Assembly (NCBI GenBank): GCA_017416685.1
Contig: JAFQBN010000002.1
Span: 248,001-312,000 of the forward strand
Direction of reading: 5' to 3'
Source: Oscillospiraceae bacterium
GTDB taxonomy: Bacteria; Bacillota; Clostridia; Oscillospirales; Oscillospiraceae
DNA: 64,000 nt
Shown: piece by piece, positions 15,129 through 24,666 of the stretch
Layout: each line of letters opens with the position of its first letter
How positions within the stretch are numbered: the stretch's first letter is position 1
Notes under the pieces: model-generated
What the model was told of the DNA's origin: nothing
The model's database searches: none
Seen by the model: the letters and a program-made list of their open reading frames with translations, nothing else
Position numbers and translations under genes: made by a program

Positions 15129-17816
15129 TCAGAACGAAGACTCCTCTTCCACATACCCGGGGGCTTCCTCTTCCTCAACCTGAACGAAGGTCTCGGCCTC
15201 AAAGGGCGGCTGGTCATCCGCAGCCGGTGCGCTCCAGTCGGCATCCACCTCGCCGCTTTCCTGGCGCATCTTCTGCTCCATCCACTGTTCCTTGGTGATC
15301 AGCAGCTGGCGGGGTTTGGAACCCTCAAAGGGACCCACAACGCCCTTCTCCTCCATCTGGTCCACCAGCCGGGCGGCACGGGCGTAGCCCAGCTTCAGCC
15401 GCCGCTGGAGCATGGAAACGGAGGCCTGTCCGGTCTCCAGCACCACCTCAATGGCGGCGGGCAGCAGCTCATCGTAATCGTCGCCCGCCTCAGCAGGTGC
15501 GCTTCCGCCCACGCCCTTGGCGGCCTTGTCCTTGTCGGCGGCATGCTGCTCGATCTCCTGCATAACTTCGTCGGAGTAGTTGGCGGTACCGCTCTTCTTG
15601 ACAAATTCCACCACCCGGGCCACTTCCTCGTCGGAGATAAAGCAGCCCTGTACGCGGGTGGGCTTGCCGCTGCCCAAAGGCGAGAACAGCATATCGCCGC
15701 GGCCCACCAGCTTCTCGGCACCCATGGTGTCCAGAATGATGCGGGATTCCATGGCGGAGGCCACCGCAAAGGCGATGCGGCTGGGGATGTTGGCCTTCAT
15801 CAGACCGGTGATAACGTCGGCAGAGGGACGCTGGGTGGCAATGACCAGATGCATACCTGCGGCACGACCCATCTGGGCCACGCGGCAGATGGACTCTTCC
15901 ACTTCCTTGGCGGCAACCAGCATCAGGTCAGCCAGCTCGTCGATCAGCACCACCACCGCGGGCATCTTTTCCACGCCCTCGGTCTTGGCGGCATAGGCGT
16001 TGTACTCGTCCAGCTTGCGCACGCCCACCTCGGAGAATGTGCGGTAGCGCTTCATCATCTCGGTCACCGCCCACTGCAGAGCGCCGGCAGCCTTCTTGGG
16101 GTCGGTCACCACGGGGATCAGCAGATGGGGAATGCCGTTGTAGATACCCAACTCCACCATTTTCGGGTCCACCATGATCAGGCGCACCTCTTCCGGTGTG
16201 GCCTTGTAAAGCAAAGAGGTAATGATGGTGTTGGTACATACGGACTTACCGGAACCGGTAGTACCGGCGATCAGCAGGTGGGGCAGCTTGGCGATGTCGC
16301 CCACCACGCAGCGGCCGCTGATATCCTTGCCTACGGCAAAGGACACCTTGGACTTGCTGCCGGTGAAGTCGGAAGATCCGATGACCGTATGGGCGCTGAC
16401 GGGAGAAACCACCTTGTTGGGTACCTCGATACCCACCACGGAAATTTTGTCCGGGATGGGAGCGATACGCACACCGGTGGCACCCAGAGCCAGGGCGATA
16501 TCGTCAGCCAGATTGGTCAGCTTGTTCAGCCGCACGCCCTGATCCAGCTCCAGCTCGTAACGGGTAACGGATGGGCCGCGGACGGTATTGACGATGTTGG
16601 CATCAATGCCGAAGGAGTGGATGGTATCATTCAGCCGCTGACGGTTGGCGCTCAGCTCGCCCTCGGCATCGCCGGCGCTGCCCGCACCGCCCTCATTCAA
16701 CAGAGACAGGGGCGGATACTGATAGGGCTTATGCTCCACCTCCATGGTCTGGGCAATGTCCCGGGTCACTTCCGCCGCGGCGCGGGCAGCCTCGTCGGCA
16801 GTCACCTTGACGATAGCAGGCTCGGCAGGAGCGACAGGCTCCTCCATCTCCGGCTCTTCCGCCTCCAGAGAAATGGGAACAGGAGCAGGCTTGGGCTCGA
16901 AATCGGCGGGCATCGCCTCTTCCCGGGCAGGCTTCTCCTCCCCCATCAGCACCTGATCGGGGGTCTTGACGTTGGGCTTGCGGTTAAAGAATCCGGCCTT
17001 TCTGGGCTGCTCGGCTTCGGCAGGCTTGGCCGCCGCAGACTCACCGTCCAGAGGGACGTCGATGACCGGGCGGGGGGCGACAGGCTGCTGCGCAGCGGGA
17101 CGTCTGGCAGAGACCGGCTCGACAGGCGCCGCCGGCTTTTTCTTCTCTTCTTCCGGTTCGGGGTAATCAACATGGGGTCGATTACGGATGTATTCCACCA
17201 CGTCCATAATGCTGCGGTTGAAGGCGACCAGACACAGCACCACCGCGGCAACGACCATCAGTACCACAGTACCGGGTACGCTGAACAGGGAGCGTCCGCC
17301 CTCCGCCAGCACACCGCCGACGATACCGCCGCAGCGGACATTTTGTCCGTCCTTCCACAACTGGCTGACCATCTGACCGGACCAGGCATAGCGCTCCGCC
17401 AGGAACAGGTGCAGCAGCACACCGGGCACCACGGGCAAAGCCAGCGTGCAGCCAAGGCGCAGGCGGACCGGTCTGCCGCGATGGAAGGCCAGCACGTAGA
17501 ATGCCACCAGCAGAATGGGCGGCACGATGTAATAGCCATAGCCCACAAGGCCCTTCAGCAGGGCGCAGAACGCATCGATAAACAGGGCCTCAATATGGAA
17601 ATAACCAAAGGCAGAGAACAGAGCCAGCACAAGGCACACGGCGGCACCCACCTCGCGTCGGATGGGCCGTTTGACCTCCTGATGCTTGGCAGCAGGCTTG
17701 CGCGTGCGGCTTCCGGTTGCCGCGCCTGCACGCGTACTCTGCACGCTGCGTCTTGCGGTCGTATTGACTGCGGTACTTTTTTTCTTGCCCGCAGGTTTCT
17801 TTCGTGTTGCAGCCAT
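15129..17816 (-). CDS. ftsK: DNA translocase FtsK/SpoIIIE
   Basis: The 895-residue translocase pumps chromosomal DNA through the closing septum. Hydrophobic membrane segments occupy about 58-200, then a Pro/Glu-rich linker (about 215-360), then the motor with Walker A GTTGSGKS (518-525) and LIMVDPKMVELG. The C-terminal gamma domain (LLPAAIEVVLETGQ, GYARAARLVDQME) is the winged helix that reads orienting sequences. ATG at 17816 follows GAAAGGAAG. FtsK and SpoIIIE are not distinguished by these motifs. The TepA-like gene two genes upstream mirrors the tepA-spoIIIE neighbourhood of Bacillus subtilis. Confidence 0.96.
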   Translation of the reverse strand: MAATRKKPAGKKKSTAVNTTARRSVQSTRAGAATGSRTRKPAAKHQEVKRPIRREVGAAVCLVLALFSAFGYFHIEALFIDAFCALLKGLVGYGYYIVPPILLVAFYVLAFHRGRPVRLRLGCTLALPVVPGVLLHLFLAERYAWSGQMVSQLWKDGQNVRCGGIVGGVLAEGGRSLFSVPGTVVLMVVAAVVLCLVAFNRSIMDVVEYIRNRPHVDYPEPEEEKKKPAAPVEPVSARRPAAQQPVAPRPVIDVPLDGESAAAKPAEAEQPRKAGFFNRKPNVKTPDQVLMGEEKPAREEAMPADFEPKPAPVPISLEAEEPEMEEPVAPAEPAIVKVTADEAARAAAEVTRDIAQTMEVEHKPYQYPPLSLLNEGGAGSAGDAEGELSANRQRLNDTIHSFGIDANIVNTVRGPSVTRYELELDQGVRLNKLTNLADDIALALGATGVRIAPIPDKISVVGIEVPNKVVSPVSAHTVIGSSDFTGSKSKVSFAVGKDISGRCVVGDIAKLPHLLIAGTTGSGKSVCTNTIITSLLYKATPEEVRLIMVDPKMVELGIYNGIPHLLIPVVTDPKKAAGALQWAVTEMMKRYRTFSEVGVRKLDEYNAYAAKTEGVEKMPAVVVLIDELADLMLVAAKEVEESICRVAQMGRAAGMHLVIATQRPSADVITGLMKANIPSRIAFAVASAMESRIILDTMGAEKLVGRGDMLFSPLGSGKPTRVQGCFISDEEVARVVEFVKKSGTANYSDEVMQEIEQHAADKDKAAKGVGGSAPAEAGDDYDELLPAAIEVVLETGQASVSMLQRRLKLGYARAARLVDQMEEKGVVGPFEGSKPRQLLITKEQWMEQKMRQESGEVDADWSAPAADDQPPFEAETFVQVEEEEAPGYVEEESSF

Positions 17817-17841
17817 GGGTGATCTTCCTTTCTCGACGGTA

Positions 17842-18687
17842 TCAGACCAGCGTCCAGCCGGTCAGGCTGAGGACGAGGAACAGCAGACCCGCACCCCAGC
17901 AGTAGTAGGCAAATGCACCGAACTTTCCCTTAGCGGCCAGCAGATTGACAAGGCCGATGGAGAAATATCCCACCACACCGGCCACGACCATACCCACAAG
18001 GTACTTGGGCAGCAGGCCGGCAGCCAGACCGCCGTCCATCTCCAGCACGTCCAGCACCTCCAGCAGGGTGGCACCCAGCACGGCGGGCAGGGACATCAGA
18101 AAAGAGTAGCGCACAGCAAAGCTGCGCTCAAACCCCAGCGCCATACCGGCGGAGATCGTGGTGCCGGAACGGGACAGCCCGGGAATGGTGGCAATACCCT
18201 GGGCAATGCCGACAAGCAGCACGTCGCGCTTGCGGGCAGTGGCCGCAGTCTTCCGTCCCCTGGCCATACGGTCGGACAGGAACAGCAGACAGCCGGTGGC
18301 CAACAGAGCGCAGCACACGAATACGGGACTGTTGCCCAGCCCCTCCACCAGATCCTTCACCGGCAAAATCACAAGCAGGGGCAGCGTACCCAAAATCACC
18401 AGCCACACCATGCGCCGCGCTTCGGGCACGGGTTTGACACGGTACTGCCTGCAAAACAGCGCCCGCAAACTCAGAAAAAACTCATACACCATAGCGGTGA
18501 TGTCCCGCCAGTAGTACACACACACGGCGATCAAAGTCGCAAAATGAAGCAGGACGTTAAACAGGTTGTCCGCCTCTTTCAAGCCGAAGAAGTGCTGAAA
18601 CAAAGTCAAATGCCCGGAACTGGAGATGGGCAGAAATTCCGCCACACCCTGCACCAGACCCAAGACTACAGACATTAAGTAAGTCAC
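17842..18687 (-). CDS. uppP: Undecaprenyl-diphosphatase UppP (BacA)
   Basis: The 281-residue membrane enzyme recycles undecaprenyl diphosphate to the monophosphate carrier for cell-wall synthesis. The family motifs are QGVAEFLPISSSGHL near the N-terminus and PGLSRSGTTISAGM in the middle, which form the inverted-repeat active site. About seven to eight hydrophobic segments are visible. GTG at 18687 with GGGAGGG upstream is used, although an ATG 12 bases later is possible. It sits between the TepA-like gene and ftsK. Confidence 0.96.
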   Translation of the reverse strand: MTYLMSVVLGLVQGVAEFLPISSSGHLTLFQHFFGLKEADNLFNVLLHFATLIAVCVYYWRDITAMVYEFFLSLRALFCRQYRVKPVPEARRMVWLVILGTLPLLVILPVKDLVEGLGNSPVFVCCALLATGCLLFLSDRMARGRKTAATARKRDVLLVGIAQGIATIPGLSRSGTTISAGMALGFERSFAVRYSFLMSLPAVLGATLLEVLDVLEMDGGLAAGLLPKYLVGMVVAGVVGYFSIGLVNLLAAKGKFGAFAYYCWGAGLLFLVLSLTGWTLV

Positions 18688-18788
18688 GTGATATGTACCC
18701 TCCCGGATTTGAAATTCATTTCTAATATATTATCACACTTTGCGCAACATTTCCAGTTCTTTTCAAAAAGAATTATGTAAACAGGTTT

Positions 18789-19493
18789 TCACCTGTTTTG
18801 TTTTGCTTTTTCCCCCTCGATCATCTCGTGCAGACATCCCAGAGCATCGGACAGCCCGCCGATCCGGTCGATGATGCCCAGCTGCACCGCCTCCTCTCCG
18901 TAGATCACGCTGCCCACGTCCGCAGCAAGCTGCCCGGTTTGCAGCATAAGGCGTGTAAAGTCCTCCCGCTTCACATTACTGTTGGCGGTAACAAACTGAA
19001 TGATCCGCTCCTGGATGCGTTCAAAGTAGTAAAAGGTCTGGGGTACACCGATGATCAGGCCGTTCATCCGAACCGGGTGGATGGTCATGGCAGCCGACGG
19101 TGCGATAAAGGACCGCTTAGCCGACACCGCCAGCGGCACACCGATGGAGTGTCCCCCGCCCAGCACCAGCGACACCGTGGGCTTGGACATACTGGAGATC
19201 AGTTCCGCAATGGCAAGTCCCGCCTCGATGTCGCCGCCCACGGTGTTCAGCAGCACCAGCAGGCCGTCTACCTCGTCGCTCTCCTCCACCATGGCAAGCA
19301 GGGGCATCACATGTTCGTACTTGGTGCTTTTGCTGTCCGCGGGCAGCATTTGATGTCCCTCGATCTGACCCACCACGGTCAGCACGTGGACCCTCCCCTT
19401 CCCGCTTTCGATCAGCGCCGAGCCAAGCTCCACAATGGGTTCCACCGTCCGCTCTTTGGACAACAGGCCCTCTTCTTTCTTTTCTTCGTCCAT
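18789..19493 (-). CDS. ClpP-fold serine protease, TepA-like
   Basis: This 234-residue ClpP-superfamily protein has the catalytic Ser in GGGHSIGVP (Ser116) and His in MTIHPVRM (His139). Its length and motifs resemble TepA, a ClpP paralogue that in Bacillus has been linked to protein secretion and spore germination. It lacks the typical ClpP MASMA active-site context. ATG at 19493 follows GGAGG; an in-frame upstream Met at 19559 lies before that site and within the previous terminator. Its position near ftsK matches the Bacillus tepA-spoIIIE arrangement. Confidence 0.85.
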   Translation of the reverse strand: MDEEKKEEGLLSKERTVEPIVELGSALIESGKGRVHVLTVVGQIEGHQMLPADSKSTKYEHVMPLLAMVEESDEVDGLLVLLNTVGGDIEAGLAIAELISSMSKPTVSLVLGGGHSIGVPLAVSAKRSFIAPSAAMTIHPVRMNGLIIGVPQTFYYFERIQERIIQFVTANSNVKREDFTRLMLQTGQLAADVGSVIYGEEAVQLGIIDRIGGLSDALGCLHEMIEGEKAKQNR

Positions 19494-19544
19494 ATCGCAC
19501 CTCCGCACATTTTCTTTATTGTGTGCGGCAGGCGCGTTTCTATG

Positions 19545-19582
19545 CAAAAACAGCGGCAAGTACGAAACTTGCCGCCGTTTTT
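19545..19582 (-). terminator. Terminator of the M18 aminopeptidase gene
   Basis: AACGGCGGCAAGTTT and its near-complement form a stem just after the stop, with a T-run on the minus strand. Confidence 0.8.
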
Positions 19583-19586
19583 CAAA

Positions 19587-20996
19587 TTATTTTGCGTTGA
19601 AGATGGCGCTCATGCCGCGGTAAGTCATATAGCAGTCCAGCTTGCCCACGGTTTCAAAGGGAGCGTGCATGGACAGCACGGGTACACCGGCATCAATGGT
19701 GTCGATGTTGCGGTTGGCCATATAGCAGGCCACGGTACCGCCGCCGCCGGCATCCACCTTGCCCAGCTCCGCCATCTGCCATGCCACATCGGCCTCGTCC
19801 AACACACGGCGGACGTAGGCCACCACCTCGGCCGAGGCATCGGAAGCACCGGACTTGCCCCGAGCGCCGGTGTACTTGCACAGGCCCATGCCGTAGTTGA
19901 CAAAGGCGCTGTTGCGCTTTTCATACACCTCGGCGTAGTTGGGGTCGTAGGCCGCAGTCACGTCGGCAGACAGGCAGAAGGACTTCTCGTAGCAGGCACT
20001 CAGGGACACGTTCTGCCCGGCACACAGGTCCTCCATAAAGGTATCAAAGGCAGAGGACTGCATACCGCTGACACCCTCGGAGCCGATCTCCTCCTTGTCC
20101 GCCAGCATGCAGATGGCAGTGCGCTCGGGAGTATCCAGCTCCAGCAGAGCGGCAAGACTCGCGTAGGCACACACCCGGTCATCGTGACCGTAAGCGCCAA
20201 TGAGGGAGCGGTCAAAGCCGATGTCCGAGGCGTTGAAGGCAGGCACGGCGCACAGCTCGGCGGAGATGAAGTCCTCCTCCACAATGCCGTACTTTTCGTG
20301 CAGCAGTTCCAGCACGGTCAGCTTGACGCGGTCGGCACCGTCATCGTCGGCCAGAGGACGGCTGCCCACCAGAATGTTCAGGTTTTCACCGGGAACGGCG
20401 TCAGCCATCAGCTTTTTGGCCTGTTCAGCACCCAGATGGGGCAGCAGGTCATTGATGACGAAACGAGGTTCCCCCTCACCGTTGCCAATGCAAACACGGA
20501 CCACACTGCCATCCCGCAGCGCCACCGCACCGCGCAGCTCCAGGGGAACCGCCAGCCACTGGTACTTGCGCACGCCGCCGTAGTAATGGGTCTTGAAATA
20601 ACCCAGCTCCTCCGCCTCGTACAGCGGATTCTGCTTCAGATCCAGGCGGGGGGAATCGATATGGGCGGCAGTGATGTTCACGCCGCAGTCCAATCCCTTC
20701 TTACCCACGACCGCCAGCATGACCGCCTTACCCCGGTTGACCCGGTACACCCGGTCCCCGGCCTTGAGGGTCATGCCCCGCTCGTAGGGCTTGAAGCCGG
20801 CCGCCTCGGCCAGCGCCACAGTGCGATCCACGCACTCGCGCTCAGTCTTGCCGGCATCCAAAAACTGCTTATAACCAACACAATAGGCCTCCATAGCCTG
20901 CAGGTCGCTTTCGTTCATGCGGTCATAGCCGTTCTTGCGTTTGTAGATCAGGGTCTCGCGCAGCTGTGCGCCCCGGGTCATTTCCTTGTCCGCCAT
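19587..20996 (-). CDS. M18-family aminopeptidase
   Basis: The 469-residue metallopeptidase removes N-terminal residues from peptides, probably acidic ones by family. Metal-ligand contexts are AAHIDSPRLDLK, AYGHDDRVCAYASL, DKEEIGSEGVSGMQ and a C-terminal MHAPFE. Its length fits M18 (about 430-480). Start ATG at 20996 overlaps the coaE stop by one base (TAATG). It likely works in cytosolic peptide recycling and is co-transcribed with coaE and the Sua5/YwlC gene. Confidence 0.92.
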   Translation of the reverse strand: MADKEMTRGAQLRETLIYKRKNGYDRMNESDLQAMEAYCVGYKQFLDAGKTERECVDRTVALAEAAGFKPYERGMTLKAGDRVYRVNRGKAVMLAVVGKKGLDCGVNITAAHIDSPRLDLKQNPLYEAEELGYFKTHYYGGVRKYQWLAVPLELRGAVALRDGSVVRVCIGNGEGEPRFVINDLLPHLGAEQAKKLMADAVPGENLNILVGSRPLADDDGADRVKLTVLELLHEKYGIVEEDFISAELCAVPAFNASDIGFDRSLIGAYGHDDRVCAYASLAALLELDTPERTAICMLADKEEIGSEGVSGMQSSAFDTFMEDLCAGQNVSLSACYEKSFCLSADVTAAYDPNYAEVYEKRNSAFVNYGMGLCKYTGARGKSGASDASAEVVAYVRRVLDEADVAWQMAELGKVDAGGGGTVACYMANRNIDTIDAGVPVLSMHAPFETVGKLDCYMTYRGMSAIFNAK

Positions 20997-21613
20997 TATC
21001 TTGTTCCTCCTGTTTCGTATTGGGTCATGATCCCTTCAAACAATGCCTTCGCCCGCCCGGCAAACTGCTCCGGGTCGGTACAATCGTTGTATAAAACGTG
21101 GTCACAGTTTGCCCGGAAAAAGGCATCCTCTTTCTGCGCCGCCACGCGGCTGCGGGCATATTCTTCGCCGATGCCCTCCCGGGCGCAGATGCGGCGCACC
21201 CGCTCTTCCGGCGGAGCCAGCACCGCAACCGTGGTGTCACACCGGGCAGCAAGCCCGCTTTCGATGATGGTGATGCCATCAACTGCAGCAAGCCGTTTCC
21301 CCTGCTCTTTTGCCGCAGCAAGCGCCCGCTCAACCGCAGCGGTAACAAAAGGCTTTATGATAGCATCCAAGTCCGCAAGGGCCTTGGCATCACCAAAGAC
21401 TACCCGGCCCAGCGCCTTGCGGTCGATGCCGCCATCTGCCGTTTTAATATCGCCAAAGCGATTGCAAAGAAACGTCTGTAAAGTTGTATCACTTTTCAGC
21501 AATTCATGATAGACCGCATCGCAGTCCACCACCGTGCCACCCAGTTTTTCAACCTGATTGAGGGCGGTGGTTTTGCCCGCACCGGTGGGGCCGGTAATTC
21601 CGATCACGATCAT
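20996..21613 (-). CDS. coaE: Dephospho-CoA kinase
   Basis: The 205-residue P-loop kinase performs the last step of coenzyme A synthesis. Walker A is GPTGAGKT (8-15), with DCDAVYHELL and the C-terminal LYNDCTDPEQF typical of CoaE. It overlaps the Sua5/YwlC stop (ATGA) and the aminopeptidase start, so the three genes form one transcription unit. Length is normal (about 200). Confidence 0.95.
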   Translation of the reverse strand: MIVIGITGPTGAGKTTALNQVEKLGGTVVDCDAVYHELLKSDTTLQTFLCNRFGDIKTADGGIDRKALGRVVFGDAKALADLDAIIKPFVTAAVERALAAAKEQGKRLAAVDGITIIESGLAARCDTTVAVLAPPEERVRRICAREGIGEEYARSRVAAQKEDAFFRANCDHVLYNDCTDPEQFAGRAKALFEGIMTQYETGGTR

Positions 21614-22629
21614 GGCTCCACCTCGATCACATGGAAGCCGGCAGCCTTACTCAGTCGGTTGACCACCGCAAGGCCGATGCCGGAACTGTCGGGACATTGT
21701 GCCCAGATGGCCAAAACCTCTGTATGGTCAAAGGCACGCAGGGCATCAAAAATATGCCGCGCCTGCTCCTGCTTGTCCGCAAACTTGCCCACGGCGATCA
21801 CGTGACAGCCGGGGAATTGGTCGGAATACTCGTCAAAGCAAATCACTCCGTCCCCGCCCTTTGCGTGGGACAGGATGTAGCCTGCCGTAGCCTTGGCGTC
21901 ACCGGTCACCACAGTCACCGGCGCACGGGGCGCATAGTGGCGGTAGGCCATACCGGGGGCTTTCGGTTTCTCTCCCGCCCGCATCTGTCGGCGGACAGCG
22001 GGATCGACTTCCACCTCGCCCAGCACCTCGGTCAGCTGCTCCAGAGTGATTCCGCCGGGCCGCAGCAGTCGGGGCGGGGTGCAGGTCAGGTCAATGATGG
22101 TGGACTCCACACCCACACCGCAGGGACCTCCGTCCACGATGGCATCGATCTTACCGTCCATATCCTCCAGCATGTGGGCCGCGGTGGTGGGACTGGGCCG
22201 TCCGGAGGTGTTTCCCGAAGGCGCCGCCACCGGCACGCCCGCCAGACGGATGATCTCCCGACACAGCTCATGGCCCGGGCAGCGGATACCCACGGTATCA
22301 AGGCCCGCGGTCACCCGGTCAGACACCAGCGCACTGCGGGGCAGTACCATGGTCATAGGGCCGGGCCAGAAGCGTTCTGCCAGCCGCCACGCCGTATCCG
22401 GCACGTCAGTGCAGTATTGCTCCAGCCACGCCGCTTCGGGGATGTGGATGATCAGTGGGTTATCCTGAGGCCGCCCCTTTGCGATGAAAATATTGGCCAC
22501 CGCTGTATCGTCAAGAGCATTGGCGCCCAGGCCGTACACCGTTTCGGTTGGGATACCCACAAGGCCACCTTCCCGCAGGATGCGGGCCGCTTCTTCCGTA
22601 TCCGATTGTGTCAAAACTTTAGTATTCAC
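21610..22629 (-). CDS. Threonylcarbamoyl-AMP synthase (Sua5/YwlC type)
   Basis: The 339-residue enzyme makes threonylcarbamoyl-AMP for tRNA t6A. The YrdC domain covers about 1-200 (GLVGIPTETVYGLGANA, GRPQDNPLIIHI, GPMTMVLPRS, PSGNTSGRPSPT). A Sua5-type C-terminal domain follows after the linker (APGMAYRHYAPRAPVTVV). GTG at 22629 has GGAG eight bases upstream. A longer in-frame Met at 22740 lies inside the upstream HAD gene. Together with tsaB and tsaE in this window it supplies three of the four usual t6A genes. Confidence 0.93.
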   Translation of the reverse strand: MNTKVLTQSDTEEAARILREGGLVGIPTETVYGLGANALDDTAVANIFIAKGRPQDNPLIIHIPEAAWLEQYCTDVPDTAWRLAERFWPGPMTMVLPRSALVSDRVTAGLDTVGIRCPGHELCREIIRLAGVPVAAPSGNTSGRPSPTTAAHMLEDMDGKIDAIVDGGPCGVGVESTIIDLTCTPPRLLRPGGITLEQLTEVLGEVEVDPAVRRQMRAGEKPKAPGMAYRHYAPRAPVTVVTGDAKATAGYILSHAKGGDGVICFDEYSDQFPGCHVIAVGKFADKQEQARHIFDALRAFDHTEVLAIWAQCPDSSGIGLAVVNRLSKAAGFHVIEVEP

Positions 22630-22643
22630 AATCAAAACTCCAA

Positions 22644-23318
22644 TTATGCACCCAAAATAATGTTCAGCAGGTCTCCCGGGGTGGCGGCGATGTAGTCCGC
22701 GCCCTCCCCTTCCAGCTCCTGTCTGCTGCGGAAGCCCCACAGCACACCGCAGCCGGCAAGGCCGCTGTTCCTAGCCGTTTGAATGTCCACGTTGCTGTCA
22801 CCCACAAACAGGGTGTTCTCTTTGCGGGCCCCCATGCGCTCCAGCAGTTTATGTACCGGCGCGGGGTCAGGCTTCAGCGGCACACCGGGCAGACCGCCCT
22901 GCACCAGCCGGAACATGCCGGGATAGTACTGCTCCATCACCGGGCCGGCGGCAGCATCGGGTTTGTTGGTCAGCACCGCGACGTTCACCCCCGCCTGTTT
23001 CAGCTTATCCACCAGTTCCGGCATGCCCGCGTACGGACAGGTCTTGTCCGCCTTGTGCTGCTCATAATAGACCAGAAATTCATCCAGCGCCTTCTGCCCC
23101 AGCTGTGTACCCCGGACGGACTCCGGAATGGCGCGCTCCACCAGTTTTGCTGCCCCATTGCCAACGAAATAGCAGTAGGCGGAGTAGTCGTGGGTCGGCC
23201 AGCCGTGGCTGGCGCAGACATGGTTGCAGGAGTCGGCCAAATCTGCCAGCGTATCCAGCAGCGTGCCGTCCAGATCAAAAATCACATTGGAAAACCGGGG
23301 TTTATCAGTAGTAGGCAT
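22644..23318 (-). CDS. gph: HAD-family phosphatase (phosphoglycolate phosphatase-like)
   Basis: The 224-residue protein has the HAD motif FDLDGTLLDTLADL (nucleophile Asp) near its N-terminus, LTNKPD as motif II, KPDPAPVHKLL as motif III and GDSNVDIQTARNSG as motif IV. It fits the Gph subfamily, which removes 2-phosphoglycolate, but other small phosphates are possible. ATG at 23318 overlaps the last 14 bases of the upstream gene, with GGGAGG inside that gene about eleven bases away. Confidence 0.88.
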   Translation of the reverse strand: MPTTDKPRFSNVIFDLDGTLLDTLADLADSCNHVCASHGWPTHDYSAYCYFVGNGAAKLVERAIPESVRGTQLGQKALDEFLVYYEQHKADKTCPYAGMPELVDKLKQAGVNVAVLTNKPDAAAGPVMEQYYPGMFRLVQGGLPGVPLKPDPAPVHKLLERMGARKENTLFVGDSNVDIQTARNSGLAGCGVLWGFRSRQELEGEGADYIAATPGDLLNIILGA

Positions 23319-23574
23319 TGATCTTCATGCCTCCCAGCTCAATGATAGTATCCTGAGGAAAGCCCACCCGCATCACAAAGCTCTTTACTGCTCCCTGTGC
23401 CAGTTTGGGATTGTGGAAGTCCTCCTCCAGATCCAGGTCGATACGGCCGCCCTGCCCGGTAACGACCACGTCGTTGACCACGCCGCCGTCGTCCATGGCC
23501 TGATTCAGGCCCTCTACGACCTCACCCAGCTCCATGCCCGCAGGCAGAGCGGTATAGTGAATAAACATATCCAT
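23305..23574 (-). CDS. Small conserved-looking protein of unknown function
   Basis: The 89-residue protein is acidic and starts MDMFIHYTALPAGMEL. It has no motif, membrane helix or metal site I recognise. It is coupled to both neighbours: GGAGTGACTTGAA precedes the ATG, and its 3' end overlaps the HAD phosphatase gene by 14 bases. It lies just after prfA in the same unit. It could be a small enzyme subunit or regulator. Function unknown. Confidence 0.7.
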   Translation of the reverse strand: MDMFIHYTALPAGMELGEVVEGLNQAMDDGGVVNDVVVTGQGGRIDLDLEEDFHNPKLAQGAVKSFVMRVGFPQDTIIELGGMKINAYY

Positions 23575-23589
23575 TTCAAGTCACTCCAA

Positions 23590-24651
23590 TTAACTGTTAT
23601 TCGCCTTCAGCCGTTCAGCCTGATCGGCGGTCACCAAAGCGTTGATGACCTCCTCCAGATCACCGTCCATCACGTTGTCCAGCTGGTACAGGGTCAACCC
23701 GATACGGTGATCGGTCAGCCGTCCCTGTGGGAAATTATAGGTGCGGATCCGCTCGTTGCGCATACCGCTGCCGATCTGACTGCGTCGCTGGGCGCAGAAG
23801 TCGCTGTCCATACGTTCCTGCTCCTGCTCGTACAGGCGGGAGGCCAAAATCCGCATGGCCTTATCCCGGTTCTGGAACTGACTGCGCTCCTGTTGACATT
23901 CTACTACCATGCCGGTAGGTTTGTGAATCAGGCGCACAGCGGAGGAGGTTTTGTTCACGTGCTGGCCGCCCGCGCCGGAGGAACGGAACACCTGCATCTC
24001 CACATCGGCAGGGTCCAGCCTCACGTCGGCGGTCTCCCGCTGGGGCAGCACCGCCACCGTGACGGTGGAGGTGTGGACGCGGCCGCCGGACTCGGTCTCC
24101 GGCACGCGCTGGACACGGTGAACGCCGCTTTCAAACTTCAGTCGTGAAAACACGTCCACGCCCTCAATTGTGAATGATATTTCCTTGACACCGCCCAGCT
24201 CCGTTTCGTTCAGACTGGCAATTTCGGTATGCCAGTGCTGCCGCTCGGAGAACATGGAGTACATGCGGTACAGAGAATGGGCAAACAGGGCGGCTTCCTC
24301 CCCGCCCACACCGGCCCGTATCTCCACCACCACGTTACGGTGGTCGTCCGGGTCACGGGGCAGCAGCAAAAGCTGCAGCTCCTGCTCCAGCCGCTCCTGC
24401 TCCCGCCGGGCCAGCAGGCATTCCTCCTGCGCCAGATCCTTCATTTCCGGGTCGCTCATCAGCATCTGCGCTTCCCGCTCAGCCTTTTGGGCGCAGCACA
24501 GGGCGCGATAGGTCTCGATGATAGGCTGCAGTTCCGCCTGCTCCCGGTTCAATTTGGCCACAAGGGCCGGGTCCGCATAGGTTTCGGTGGCGGCCAGCCG
24601 TGCTTCGATCTGGCTGTATTTTGCTTCCACTTCCTGCAGCTTATCCAGCAT
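23590..24651 (-). CDS. prfA: Peptide chain release factor 1
   Basis: The 353-residue factor ends translation at UAA and UAG. The GGQ catalytic loop is SGAGGQHVNKTSSAVR. Stop-codon recognition is by the PxT element, here PET in HRVQRVPETESGG, as also seen in Bacillus subtilis. RF2 would have SPF. ATG at 24651 follows AAAGGAGG. Its usual downstream partner prmC (glutamine methyltransferase) is absent; the next gene is the small protein above. Confidence 0.96.
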   Translation of the reverse strand: MLDKLQEVEAKYSQIEARLAATETYADPALVAKLNREQAELQPIIETYRALCCAQKAEREAQMLMSDPEMKDLAQEECLLARREQERLEQELQLLLLPRDPDDHRNVVVEIRAGVGGEEAALFAHSLYRMYSMFSERQHWHTEIASLNETELGGVKEISFTIEGVDVFSRLKFESGVHRVQRVPETESGGRVHTSTVTVAVLPQRETADVRLDPADVEMQVFRSSGAGGQHVNKTSSAVRLIHKPTGMVVECQQERSQFQNRDKAMRILASRLYEQEQERMDSDFCAQRRSQIGSGMRNERIRTYNFPQGRLTDHRIGLTLYQLDNVMDGDLEEVINALVTADQAERLKANNS

Positions 24652-24666
24652 GGCGGGCCTCCTTTC

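Noticed and set aside
15021..17822. Plus-strand open frame of 933 codons over ftsK
   Set aside because: Antisense shadow of ftsK, His/Gly-rich low-complexity translation and no start site.
23590..24651. Release factor 1 with PET instead of PAT recognition tripeptide
   Set aside because: PxT is the rule and PET occurs in normal Firmicutes RF1, so it is not unusual.
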